A stretch of DNA of 64,000 bases from Macquaria australasica (Eukaryota > Chordata > Actinopteri > Centrarchiformes > Percichthyidae): contig SEMN01001204.1 of assembly GCA_005408345.1 (NCBI GenBank), positions 1 through 64,000 of the forward strand, given 5' to 3'. Positions 46,227 through 58,800 of this stretch are shown here, one piece after another (the stretch's first letter is position 1; each line of letters begins with the position of its first letter). Below the pieces are notes generated by a model, which was given only the letters and a program-made list of their open reading frames with translations, made no database searches and was not told the origin of the DNA. The translations under genes were made by a program, and so were the position numbers.

Positions 46227-47182
46227 TCAGTCTAAAAAAAAGTTATCTGGTACCTCAGAAGCAGAGGCACCATCATCGTCTGGAGCTGGGATGATTCTAC
46301 CAGTCATGGGACCCACTCCCAGCACCTTGGGCCGTTTTTCCGCTTTAGGTGTTCCTTCCAGAACCACAACAATGTACTCTCTCTTGGGATCCTCTGCCAG
46401 GGTCTCTGCAGGGGCTGCTTCGTCGACCACAGGGCTGGCTACTTCTGCAGTGGGGGGGTCAGCTAGAGCTGTGGTAACATCAGGTTCTACTGGTGCCGGT
46501 GCCTCTGGTGCAGCTTCCACTGGCGCAACCTCTACTGGTGCAGGGGCCTCTTCAACCACTGGCGCAACCTTTACTGGTGCAGGGGCCTCTTCAACCACTG
46601 GCGCAATCTCTACTGGTGCAGGGGCCTCTTCAACCACTGGCGCAACCTCTACTGGTGCAGGGGCCTCTTCAACCACTGGCGCAACCTTTACTGGTGCAGG
46701 GGCCTCTTCAACCACTGGCGCAACCTTTTCTGGTGCAGGGGCCTCTTCAACCACTGGCGCAATCTCTACTGGTGCAGGGGCCTCTTCAACCACTGGCGCA
46801 ACCTCTACTGGTGCAGGGGCCTCTTCAACCACTGGCGCAACCTTTACTGGTGCAGGGGCCTCTTCAACCACTGGCGCAACCTTTTCTGGTGCAGGGGCCT
46901 CTTCAACCACTGGCGCAATCTCTACTGGTGCAGGGGCCTCTTCAACCACTGGCGCAACCTCTACTGGTGCAGGGGCCTCTTCGACTGGTGCAACCTTTAC
47001 TGGTGCAGGGGCCTCTTCACTGGTGCAATTTCTTCACTAGGCTTTGCCTCTACTGGTGCCAGGGACTCTTCCTCTTTGGCGTATTCAGCAGTGGGTAGCA
47101 ACTCTTCCTTTACTTCAGTTATCTTCGGTACCTCTAGAGTAGAGGCAGCTGCCAGCAGCACTGCAACACAAAATCCAGCCAT
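46227..47182 (-). pseudogene. Unrecognised VEEAPAP-repeat protein, signal peptide, one-base frameshift
   Basis: I do not recognise this gene. The minus frame starts MAGFCVAVLLAAAS, a good secretory signal peptide, followed by an acidic stretch. Thirteen 13-residue repeats (consensus VEEAPAPVxVAPV) come next, then a non-repetitive C-terminus containing EYIVVVLEGTPK and PMTGRIIPAPDDD. The N-terminal part (47182-47019) and the repeat part (46227-47018) lie in different frames. Neighbouring repeats show one base missing between 47018 and 47019; with it the frame would be 318 residues. No intron is needed. It lies on the same strand as, and between, elf2 and mgarp, and an ATTAAA follows the stop. 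It could be a secreted or matrix protein gene, a recent pseudogene, a sequencing error in a functional gene, or an alternative 3' exon of mgarp. The long plus-strand frames here are shadows. Confidence 0.5.
46515..47028 (-). repeat. 39-bp coding tandem repeat with 156-bp higher-order unit
   Basis: There are about thirteen 39-bp units. Those marked VEI, EKV, VKV and VEV at the variable positions recur in that fixed order, so a four-unit block of 156 bp has itself been duplicated. The first unit is 3 bp shorter and carries the frameshift. Confidence 0.9.
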
Positions 47183-47505
47183 CCAAACATCACTGATGCT
47201 GAAGTTATTTTTTCCCCACATTTAGCTTACACAACTTGAGGTGGTTAGCCAAGATAACTTGCTGGGCATTTGTGATGGATAGAGGATTTAGTGCCAGCAA
47301 ATCTATCTGGTGGATTGTGACAACATGCAGGTGAAAGGTCAATGCCCAGCAGTGGAAGAAGTTGAAGAGAAACAAAGGCGTTACAGGAAAGCTGTGTTAG
47401 TCACTAGGAACATCGATGCAGTGCCACAAACCAATGAAGTACTTGCACAAAACAATAGGAAAAAAGAAAAAAGTCCTTTAACTCCCACATAAAACAAACG
47501 TCAAT

Positions 47506-48394
<889 letters not shown>

Positions 48395-49411
48395 TCCTTA
48401 CTTAAAAGCTCCAATACAAATTAGAGTAAAAAGATCAATTCAGACAAATTAAAGACGTCAGTAAACCTTCCCGGTTTGATAAAAGCTTTATTGTATGGCT
48501 CGTTGAATTACCGTAAACTGCTCAAGATACTCATTATCCAGTTATAAGCAAAATAAAAATATGATCACATATTGTTTGAATCACTCGGTAACCTAATGAG
48601 TTTTTACAGGTTCTCTGACTGTTTCACATTACATTTGAGGAAAAGAACACACTGCAGCAGTTAGAGTTTGTACACAATCTCAGAGCCATCTCATCTTGCT
48701 GTAGGATATACACAACTGTATGACAGTTTAAAGGATAAACAGGTGTCTACCTGCTCTGTGATATCTGGCAAAGTAGTACAACATTACAGAGGTTTATGTC
48801 AAAGAAATACAGCTTTTTGTCAGATCTCATAAAATAGCATTAGGGGCTTCATAACAAAAAGATACCAACAATTATCACAGCATTTTAGGGGTGTTCCTGC
48901 TTGTTCTCTTGCCATGTCTATTTAGTTGTGTGTGGTTGGTTGAACCTGATGTAAGGCTTGTGGTATTCTCACAGGTTTTTAGTCATGTTAATTGTGCAAA
49001 ATCAGGGTCAATCTGCAGAAATTGTTTGTATTCATAGAGTGATCACATTTATTTCACCCATAACTGCAAAGACCTCACTACCACGTTGGAAATGCCTCAG
49101 CTGTGTGGTGTGCAGCTATAAATCAAGAGGAACCTGCTGAGGAGGGGGCCTTGCTGTTTTTTAACATCTCCAGGCCACATAATAATCTGAACGGATATAG
49201 ACATCATACACACTCTACGCAGCGCACCAGAAAAATCTCATCCTTCCGTGAAGAAACAGTGCTGCCCTTTTTAACCCACTCCAATAAATACAAGACAAAA
49301 TATACAGTTTTAGGAAGACAAAAGAGAATGATCAGTAAGAGGTGAACCCAGGCACCTGAGGAGAAGCAGCTAACCTCTAGTGGTTCTAGTGACTGTACGT
49401 AAGGTACCGGT
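48395..49411. other. Intergenic, nothing recognised
   Basis: Between the LINE copy and the mgarp poly(A) signal I see only short frames without domains. Confidence 0.5.
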
Positions 49412-49417
49412 TTTATT
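49412..49417 (-). terminator. mgarp poly(A) signal
   Basis: The minus strand reads AATAAA about 125 bases after the mgarp stop. It is inferred from sequence only. Confidence 0.5.
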
Positions 49418-49541
49418 GTTCCCAGTGTTGTGAGGGAGGAAAAAGGTCTGCGGTCAGCGGCTCTCTAATTAAAGTGATTTAGAGATAGTCAAGTGTGTGT
49501 GTCTGGTAGTGTGCGTCTCCCTGAAGTGAATGTGTGGAACC

Positions 49542-49882
49542 TCAGGCCTCAGAGGCAGCTGCCTCCTCCTCAGATGATGAAGTCGTACCGTTGCTTTCGG
49601 GCTCCTCGGCAGCAACGGTGACCGGTTTTGCGACAGCCTCGGCAGCCTCCTCAACAGCTTCGGCCACTTGGGCCACTTCTTGTGCGACTGTCTCCACTTC
49701 CTGTGCAGCCTCGGCAACGACCTCCGCCATATCGGCAACGACCTCAGCAGCCTCTGCGACCGCCTCAGCGACTGCCTCCACTACAGTCTCTGCCTCGCCA
49801 TCAGCAGCTGCAGTGGCCTCCTCTTCGGCAACCTCAGCCTCTCCACTGGCCTCCTCAGCTGCCGCTTGCCCCTCCTCTCCAC
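49542..49882 (-). CDS. mgarp: mgarp last coding exon, Glu/Ala/Val-rich tail
   Basis: The acceptor is GTTCCAG|GTGGAG and the stop is TGA at 49544-49542. It encodes 113 residues, almost all Glu, Ala, Val and Gln in heptad-like spacing (VAEAAEVV, EVAQVAEAVEEAAEAV), likely a long helix or disordered acidic tail. The opposite strand also has long open frames because of the GCN/GAN bias. Those are shadows. Confidence 0.8.
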
Positions 49883-52800
49883 CTGGAACACAAGAACCAG
49901 AAGGAGAGTATTAGCAAGAGCATTGGGTTTGACTCACAGGGTGAAAACATCAGCTACAGTAAGCAGCTACTGGTCCCCAGCCACCCACCCTAAACAATAT
50001 TTATCACTGGTGCAGCCAGTGTGTGTTTTTTATAGACACAAGAAGATCAACCAGGTAGAACATTACCATTCTCAAATGAGATAGTTTGATTAATATTTAA
50101 AATCAGCATTATAAAGGATCATTAAAATATTAGAAGTAGCTGGGTTTCCATCCAAGGTGTGAGATAGGTAACGGAGACAATTTGATAAAATGTTTTGTAA
50201 TACCTACAAAATGTTTTTTACGCACACTCAAATGTAGTAGGGCTGTCAGTTTTTATTGGAAATTCAAACCATTACAGTGTGTGTGTGTGTGTGTGCGTGT
50301 GTGTGTGTGGGGGGGGGTTGATAATTATACCAAATTCATAATCTGTGGGGGTAAAAAAAAAAAAAAAAAAAGTCCTGCACACTGGTCAACAATTGAGTAT
50401 AAGTGTCAGGGCTTTTGATCTTTCTGATATAGTAATTGTTGCCAGTTGAAAATTCATGGGGGGGGGGGGGGGTTCCTAAAATGCACTGTCAATCTAATCT
50501 ACTGCATGCTGCATTTACCTATATCAAAATAGTCGTTCTCTTCGTTACCACAAAACGAAGGAAACTAGCGAGCTGTGCTAAGCAGAAACCATCTGGGAAG
50601 TAACATGGGGAAGTATTTTGGATTCAACACCAAATCTTGGTAGAAGGTGTGGCTGTTTGCTGCCTTTTAAAAGTGCAACAGCCTCACAGTATTAAAGGGC
50701 AACAAATCTGAAGTAGCTTAGGGCGCAAAAAATGATCTACAATGATCCTATATACGTGGGTTTCATTAGAAAAGTTACGTTTTAGTTCATTTCATACACA
50801 TTTTTTTAAAAGAGCTCTTACATGTAGATGACAGAAATACAGGTGCTGAATATCTCAGATTTGCTTTCAGACAGCGAGCGTTGTTGTTGTTGCCGCCTCC
50901 ATTGATTTCAATATCAACGCGACGGCAGCCATGCAGCTGGGGTTGGCGGCAGCGGCTGATTTGACTACTATCAGAGTTTCTTGAATGATTCATCTCTTCA
51001 CCAGCAGAGAAGCAACGTCAGCTTCAAAGCCTGATTATCCAGTCTGGGACAATGAACAACGTTTGATATTCGTTAGTAAAACCTGCTATAATAATCATGT
51101 TATAAATATGCCAATCATCTATTTTAGGCTACAGCCCACTCTATGTAGCTGCCTATATGATGAGATTATACCAGGTGGATAGCAGCAGCTGGTAGAATCT
51201 GAGGTAGCCGGGAGCCATGGTGGCGGAGTTCGCTCTGCTGCTGCCGATTTAAAATACAGAACACAGAGGTTGCCAGATGTCCTGTGACTCTGCGGTTGTA
51301 TGATGATTAATTGATACATTGCACCATCATTTCTGGCACACAAGTCTCTGGCATCCCTTATGTATATCAACTGTGTAAAAATGAGAGACAGATGCATAGT
51401 TGGATGGAAACATAGCTACTAATGATGATATTTTCCAGCAGGTTGATCCAGAAGTACTACTCCTAGGCATGCCACTCCAAACCTCACCGCTGCCTCAGTG
51501 AATACTTCATCTGCAAAACCCAGAATTGACACACTTACTACACAAACTGCATGCAAACTCAAAGACAGAGAGGAGCACGACAAAGAGGGAGGGGAGGGGA
51601 GGGGAGGGAGAGGAGTGCATGTTAAGGTACAGGGTAGAGGGGGTGAAGTTGAATCTTGGTTCTTACCATCCAATTAACAAGCTATCAGTTATCTGGAACT
51701 CTGAAAGTGAGTCCGACAGTGAGACAGACACCAAAACAGCCCAGGTAGGTTGTGCGTCTTTAATCTTTAATCGGAGAGATACCTCCACCATTTGTTCTGC
51801 TTTAACAAAAAATACACAAAGTTGTTGGAGACTGGCCCAGGGATTAACTCTGACCCTGGTGCTCAACACTTGAGCATTGACTATTGGGAGTGATAACAGC
51901 CTGCCTGCTGGCACATAGGTATTTCATGATAATGGGCTAAATGCTAACACATTGAAACATAGGTTTATGTTTTGGCCATAAATTATTATTTCAACTTTGT
52001 TTCTGAGAACTGTTTTTCCACCAGTTTGGTATGGCAGTTAACTCCAATATCCACACACCTCAGCCCCCATTGCTACAGAGAAAAAGATGGTGACGGGCCA
52101 AAATTCAGACCTGTAGCAAATTCAAAACGTTTCAATGTTCCATTTGAGAACAAAAAAAAAAAACTTATCGGGTTTCTAAAAAGCATACTTTATCTTCCAC
52201 AACTAGCAGTGCATGCAGAATCATTTCAAACCATCCATTAGCATGCACTATTTTAAACAATGGTGCATGCTAATGGATGCAAAATGCACCTTAAGAGTTG
52301 TAATTAACTTCTTATTCTTTTTTGTAACTAACTTTTTTATCAAAGAACCATATATTTTCTAATGCTCCATGTCCATCCAATTGCCAGTCACCTAACACCG
52401 TCTACACAGACAATGAACAGGACACTGGACGCCTGAAATAATTCCTCCCACTTTGCAACTCTAAAGGGCAGACAGTCACAAACTGTCTTGGAAATCAGTC
52501 ATTTACTTTGCATGGTCTGGAGCATCCTCCAATGGGCACTGCGTGTAAAATCATTAAGGCTAAATGCTAATATGGTCTTATATTGAAAGTTCCAATATTG
52601 AAAGTTCCACTCAAGATTGACGTGTAGCAAATACAGTAGATAAATGTCACTGACCACTAGAATATATGTGTTCATCTGGAATAGTGCTAAATGTAAACCT
52701 GGCTACACCAGCTAACAGAGCCCTTTGGATAATGCTAATGAAATACTATCACTCACAATAGTGCATGCTAATGTGTTAGCATGGACAGCTTTACTTGACA

Positions 52801-55800
52801 GCTAAGTTGACCGGCTAATGTCCCACAAAAAAAAAGTTAATTTTTTAACATTCAAAACCTGAGTGGTGTTGAACATTAGGCGTTTTCGGACCAGAGGAAC
52901 TTTTTCCATAGTTCTACGCCTAATGATATAGTCCATTGTCAAAAGAAAAATCTGTTAAAATGGTTTGTGGATACTTCTGTCAAGTCCATTTATCCTCTTC
53001 ACAGATTTACACATTAACATTTAGCAGCAAGAGGCAAAGAAATGAGCACAAAAATCAATGTCCTTCACACAATTTTCCAAAGGTTTTAGGTTGAGTAGAG
53101 GACTCTTTCTTTCATAGCAGTACAGGAGAGGAGGAAAGGAGGAAAGAGGGATTTTGTTTTCTTGTTCAGATCCAAAGAGTCCAGTTCTAGGACGAATATC
53201 CATGCGGCCACAGAGGACCTTAGCTTTACCATTACACTGAAAAGAGTAAAGACACAAAGAGTTAGACGGCAAGAAGAAAGTTTGCTTTTACACAACAATG
53301 TCTTTATCAATCTAAATTCAACCACAGAGGCTATGTGAATGTGAATTAGTGAAAAATGGATATGGGCTGCTAGCAAGATGCACTGGCGATGACAATGTTG
53401 AGTGCTCCATGAGAAGAAGACTTATTCATTAGGAAATGATGACAGTCACCAGTTTGTCTCACCTGGAGCAGAGATTTCTTCAAATGACTTAAGTTTGGAA
53501 TAAAATGCCTTGCACATAGTTTTTATTTAAAGCCTAGCTTACTTCTAACACAAGAGGTATGATGAAGAGGGAGAGGGGGAGAAAAGAGGGAGTGAGTGGT
53601 ATCAAAGGCAGGGACTGATTTGGTGACCAAGCCTTTTGGCCAGTAGGATAATATCAGGAGAGGTGAGACTGAGGTCACATAGGAGGACAGATTTGTCAAA
53701 ACTGCATTGGCCAAGTATAGCCCAGCTCTGTGAAGAATAGGATATGTTACAGGTATACATGTTCCCAAACTAGTACTGCTGCAAATAACATCTACAGCTA
53801 CAGAGGAGTAGGATGAATTGCAACTGTGGAAATTTAACTAAAGCCTAAGTTTAGCTACACAAACAGATTGAGGTAAAAATCATTATAGCATCCTGTCAAT
53901 TTATTGTTTGGAGTCAAATATCTGCAGTATTTATGGGGATGTGTAATTGTTCAATGTATGCACTTCTGTTCCTTCTTGTTCCTTACAAATTTGCTCCTAA
54001 CTCACAGTTGATGTTTTGAAGTTCAAGACAAGACAGTGGAGTTTTTTTTTTTTTTTTTTTTTTAAACTTTTCAACTAACCTTGCTTTTCCCTGTTCTTTT
54101 GTTATATCGTACACAGTATTCACGATGCAAATTGATTTGTTAATGTAATGGTTTTGATTTGACAAAGCCCTCTATCAAAGAATATTTACAAAATGCTGAG
54201 GGCATTGTGTATCTGAGGTAAGGCCCCCAAGATGTGGCACTAGAATTAAATGTTTAGAGTCTATACACATCTCTAAGCAAAGAAAACATTGGCCCGTATA
54301 GTATTTAACTTTAACAAGCATATCTCCATCCAACTTACTGAAGGATAGAAACATTATTTTACCTGTCTTTTGATGAACTTCTGATTAACATCCAAATTGA
54401 AAAGATGATACAAGCCTGCTGAAAAACTGTCTGATCTACCAAAGTCAAATATGAACCAGTGTGTCAGACCCACACTATTTGACTAAGGAAAGTCAAATAG
54501 GCCAATGAGAGCCATGTGTATGAACATCAACTTTAGCTGAGCTCTTAAATCTGCACTGACGTGGATGGAAATGAAGTGGGAGTTTCTGCTTCATTTTACA
54601 ATTACAATAAATTATGATTTTGTTTATGAGCAAGCATGAAAAATCCTGCTGACAGAGGTTGATCAGGGCGAAAACACCACTCCCCTCCAAACTGACAGCA
54701 GGCAATGTTGACATTTTGACAGTCTTGAGTGTTTGACTGAAATAGCTCGTGTACAAAGTTGACGAAGTCTAGAGGAAAATGGTGCCATGTCATCCTCTGG
54801 TGACTATGAATATGCTTAGTAATTTGGATATTTGTGTACTCTTCTAAATGTCCCCTTGGCGCTGAAGCTAAGTGGAATGGGAGGATGGCAGAGTCCTATA
54901 TTACTAAAGCTCCCTGTTGATACTGAACAGTGCTCTCCAACCTCATCAAGACTGCTGAGAGGCAGATCACTTACCCTTCCTAATCTTTTTATCAAAACGA
55001 GTCCCCTCTTAATCATTAGACCCAGATACAAGCCAGAGAACACCGTTTAGTGTCCAGGACGGCACAAACGGGTAAGGCATTTCTTCATACACCCCTGCTT
55101 TTCTGATATGTTGCAGATTTCTTCTTCATTTATTTTCTATCTGTAATCATGCAGCATTCGTTCAATTTTATCTTCTTCCCAAGCATGCAGACAGATGTGT
55201 TAAACCACCTGTTGGAGCCTTATTCAGTGATGCTCTTGGCTTCCCAGTCGCTCCAGGTCAGTGACCTTTGATTCAGAATTGTGTCGTGTACATGGACTTG
55301 CAACTCTATTTTTATTTCTTTTTTTTTATTCTGCTGTTCTTTAACACCCCATATACCTATAGTGACAGTATTGAACTATAACAACTTAGTATTCCTTCTT
55401 AGTTTTACTTGACATCCCTCATTATCTGTGTTCATATTTATATTGCATATGTCTATGTTGGATATGACTACTGTCTGGTGTTGCAATCGCATCAGTTCCA
55501 TTTTAGGTGAAGATATCTTAATTTTTGTGTTCATCATTTGGCTAATTTCCATCCCACTGTTGGCTGTCTAATCTTGGAACTGTGGGTGGCAGAAACGTAC
55601 AGTGATTAGTGCGATTATGAGCTGTCATTGCAACTAATGTTGGAATCAGGATAGTGAAACTATTAAGAGCACAAATCAAGCCCATGCCATCATTTCAGTG
55701 AGCATTCAGAAAGTTCTCAGGCAGTGATGATGAATGAAAGCAGAATATCTGTGATGACGCAACTTACCCTCTTCATCGTCCTTGCCTGCAAGCAAACAGA

Positions 55801-58800
55801 AACATCAGTGTAAGTTTCACATAGGATCAAGCCGCAGCAGCAGTAACACACTGAGTTGATGAGCAGTAAAGAAAAGCAGGGTTTAGTAAGGAAGGAACTA
55901 TGGGTTTGTTTCTTAAGGATGTTAAATTAACTCAGGAAAAGTTACTGTTGTTTCTTATAACAGTTCGCATTCTGTTACAGCTTAAAAACAACACTTTGAT
56001 ACATACTTCAATCCATTTGTTTCCAGCCAACACACTGGCCATGTTATTTGACTCTGAGACTAATGTATCTAAAAAGAATACTGACAGTAAACTGGAGATT
56101 TCATTTGAAAAGCCAACATTTTTTGTCATATCACACAGGATTTATCCTCACGGGAGCATGAATGTACCAAGTTAAATTCTGCCCATTCAACTTTAAAGAT
56201 GCTTGTGTAAAAATGGAAGATTTGGTTTAATGGCGGACAGAATATTCCTCAAAAACATTAGGATTCATTTTCACAGAAGATCTGTTATAACGCCCTCAGA
56301 CTTTAGTTCTAACTAACTAGATACTCAATACTCAGCCCTAGATGTGAGTGTTTCTTATTGCATGTGATGAAAACTACTTGAAATGGGTCATCTTGATACC
56401 AGCATTGAGCCAAATAGTTTACATAGTGGATTTATCTCCTTCCCTGCATTAGTGACTATACACAGTGAGTGCGCTGCTGCCGAGGGTATCAGCACACCGT
56501 CAACGGGTATGTTTGCTCTATTCATACATACTAATTGGGTCAAGGAAGCTAATCTAATCTATCTAAAATAGAACATGGGCAGTTAAGAGTCTGCTAGCCA
56601 GAACAAATTAAAAGCCAACAGTGATCACAAACACTGATAACATTCAAAGAGAATACACAGTCATGTGTGCTGGACCAGAGGATGTTTGTGTTAGGGAGGA
56701 AAGGGGCTTTAGGAGAGGGAAGTCTAGAGGTTCTGAGCAGTAAAGAGCGACTAATGTGAGAACCAATCCATATATTGGTTTGGAACCAAGAGGCATTTTT
56801 GCCTATGTCTACTATTGTCAAACTGCCATGTTTTGTCAGAATGGGCACTTTTTCCAAGAATGTTATTCTTGTCAGGGTGGAAAAGCTTCACAAAACTTGT
56901 ACTAAAGACACTAGAAGCCAATTAAATGGTAATTGGAAGGATGTATTGCTGTACTGCTCTCTGTGGGTTAAAAACATGTAATTCAGGCCACACCCCAATC
57001 AGTAATGTCAGTAGAGATGTCCTGAGCCGATCCAGGCATTTATTAATGGTTCAGCATCGACTAAAATAAAGCTGATCCTTTCTTTACTGAACTCTCCTGT
57101 GTTTTATCCACTTCAGCCTGCTACTGCTGCAGCTCTGCTCTCCTTTGCCACAGCTCAGTTTACAGTGCAGCATTTTGCCCATATATGCAGTAAAAATCTG
57201 TGTGTGTGAGAATGTGACAAATTATTTGGGTGCACAGATTCGCTACAGTGATAATTATCATTAGCACAGAGCAGTGTACAAAACATTCAGTGCATATGGT
57301 GCTGACCATCACTTTCACAGGTTACAGCAACAATCGTCACCACCGGTGGCGGCAGATCATACGAGCGGTCACAAAATGACGTCAATTCCATGAGAAACTT
57401 AACAGGCCAAAATTTACTTCTGGGTAAAGTGCACTCCCCTGCACTATAAAATTTCTAACAAAAAGACCAGTTTCAAACTAATAAACCAGTCTGACAATGG
57501 TCCTGGGATTGTGCTGGTTGGCAACCAAAACATCTTCATTGGTTTGACTGTTGACCATCCTGAAGCCTTTTAGCAGCACTCCAAGGTGGTAAAAATACAC
57601 AGGCAGGACAGCAGGCACTAAGGATGTGTGTGTGTGAGACAACAGGATGGCCACTCCACCAACAGACGGAGTGGTCAGACTGAGCTGGGCAGCTACACAG
57701 AGTCTCTTCATTTGTGCATTGGGTCATTGACGTTCCCTCACTGCTGAAATAAGCAGGGGATAATCTGGGACTGTCCCATAATCCTTTGAATTCACACGAA
57801 GCCCTTGTTTATGTCTTGGGCTGCTCTGCCTTACTGTGAGCAGACATGCACTACCTTTCTGATAGATGGTTCTGTGGTTTGTGACCTTTAAATGATTAGA
57901 GCATAGCAATGAGAAGTGTGCTGTGTCTGCAGGGAATCACCGTTTCTAGAGCTCCATGCCTACCCTTAAGCATACACTATAGATGTCAGGCCAACACAGG
58001 TACACTGAGGACACATCTCTGTATGATTCATTATATTGTTTGAATTATTCTCATCATTGTTTTAAGTGAAAGTCCTATCATGTGTAGTAACCCAGATTAG
58101 ACCTTTAGCCCCTGTAATATACCTAGACTGACAGAGCAGGACATTAATCATTAGGTTTGCCATTATGTAAGGCTACAATCAAAGTCTGCACCTCTCGATA
58201 GACAGAAATAAATCACAGAAAGAACAATGGATAAAGAAAACAGGAGCTAAAGACGACTGGACATAAGTGCTTTTTATCTTACCCATTTGTACCAATGCTC
58301 CTTTCTGTTAGAAAACAATATAATTTAATCATTGTTTGTGGTTGAAAAATACAGATTAAACATTTGTGTTTCAATTAAAAGACAACCCAGTATTGTTCAA
58401 TTAAATGAAATGGTTTTATTCTTCAGCTGTTTGTTAGCCCTCATTTCAGCACCAGGTGCTGTCCATAGTTGTGAGCCATTAAGCCTTGTGGAGGCCTGAT
58501 TAATGCTCACAACATTTTGCCAACCTGCTGAAAATTAGATGAACAGCAGAAGATATGAAATGTTAAAATATGCATGTAAAAACAGTGTAGCCTACTGACT
58601 TTTACAAACCACAAACTACTTGCTCCAAATACTGCGAGTCCCAGTTTAGAACTATTAAGTTGACAACCTTAAAATATTTTTATCATACACGTTTAACCGA
58701 GACGTGAAACGATCTGCCAGATCTTTCACTATAAAAAAATAAATAAATAAAATAAATGTGACAAAAAACAAAAACACACTCAACATGTCTTTTCCTTCAC

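Noticed and set aside
46291..47098. Long plus-strand frames rich in GASSTTGA or LVQGPLQP repeats
   Set aside because: They are mirror frames of the 39-bp repeat array; the minus strand alone has a signal peptide and a non-repetitive C-terminus.
49534..50084. Long Ser/Ala-rich and Gln/Pro-rich plus-strand frames
   Set aside because: They are antisense to the Glu/Ala-biased last exon of mgarp, whose splice sites and phase are good.
58285..58315. 22-bp AG/GT-bounded stretch as an extra mgarp exon
   Set aside because: Including it shifts the frame and puts a stop in the microexon at 55768-55785.
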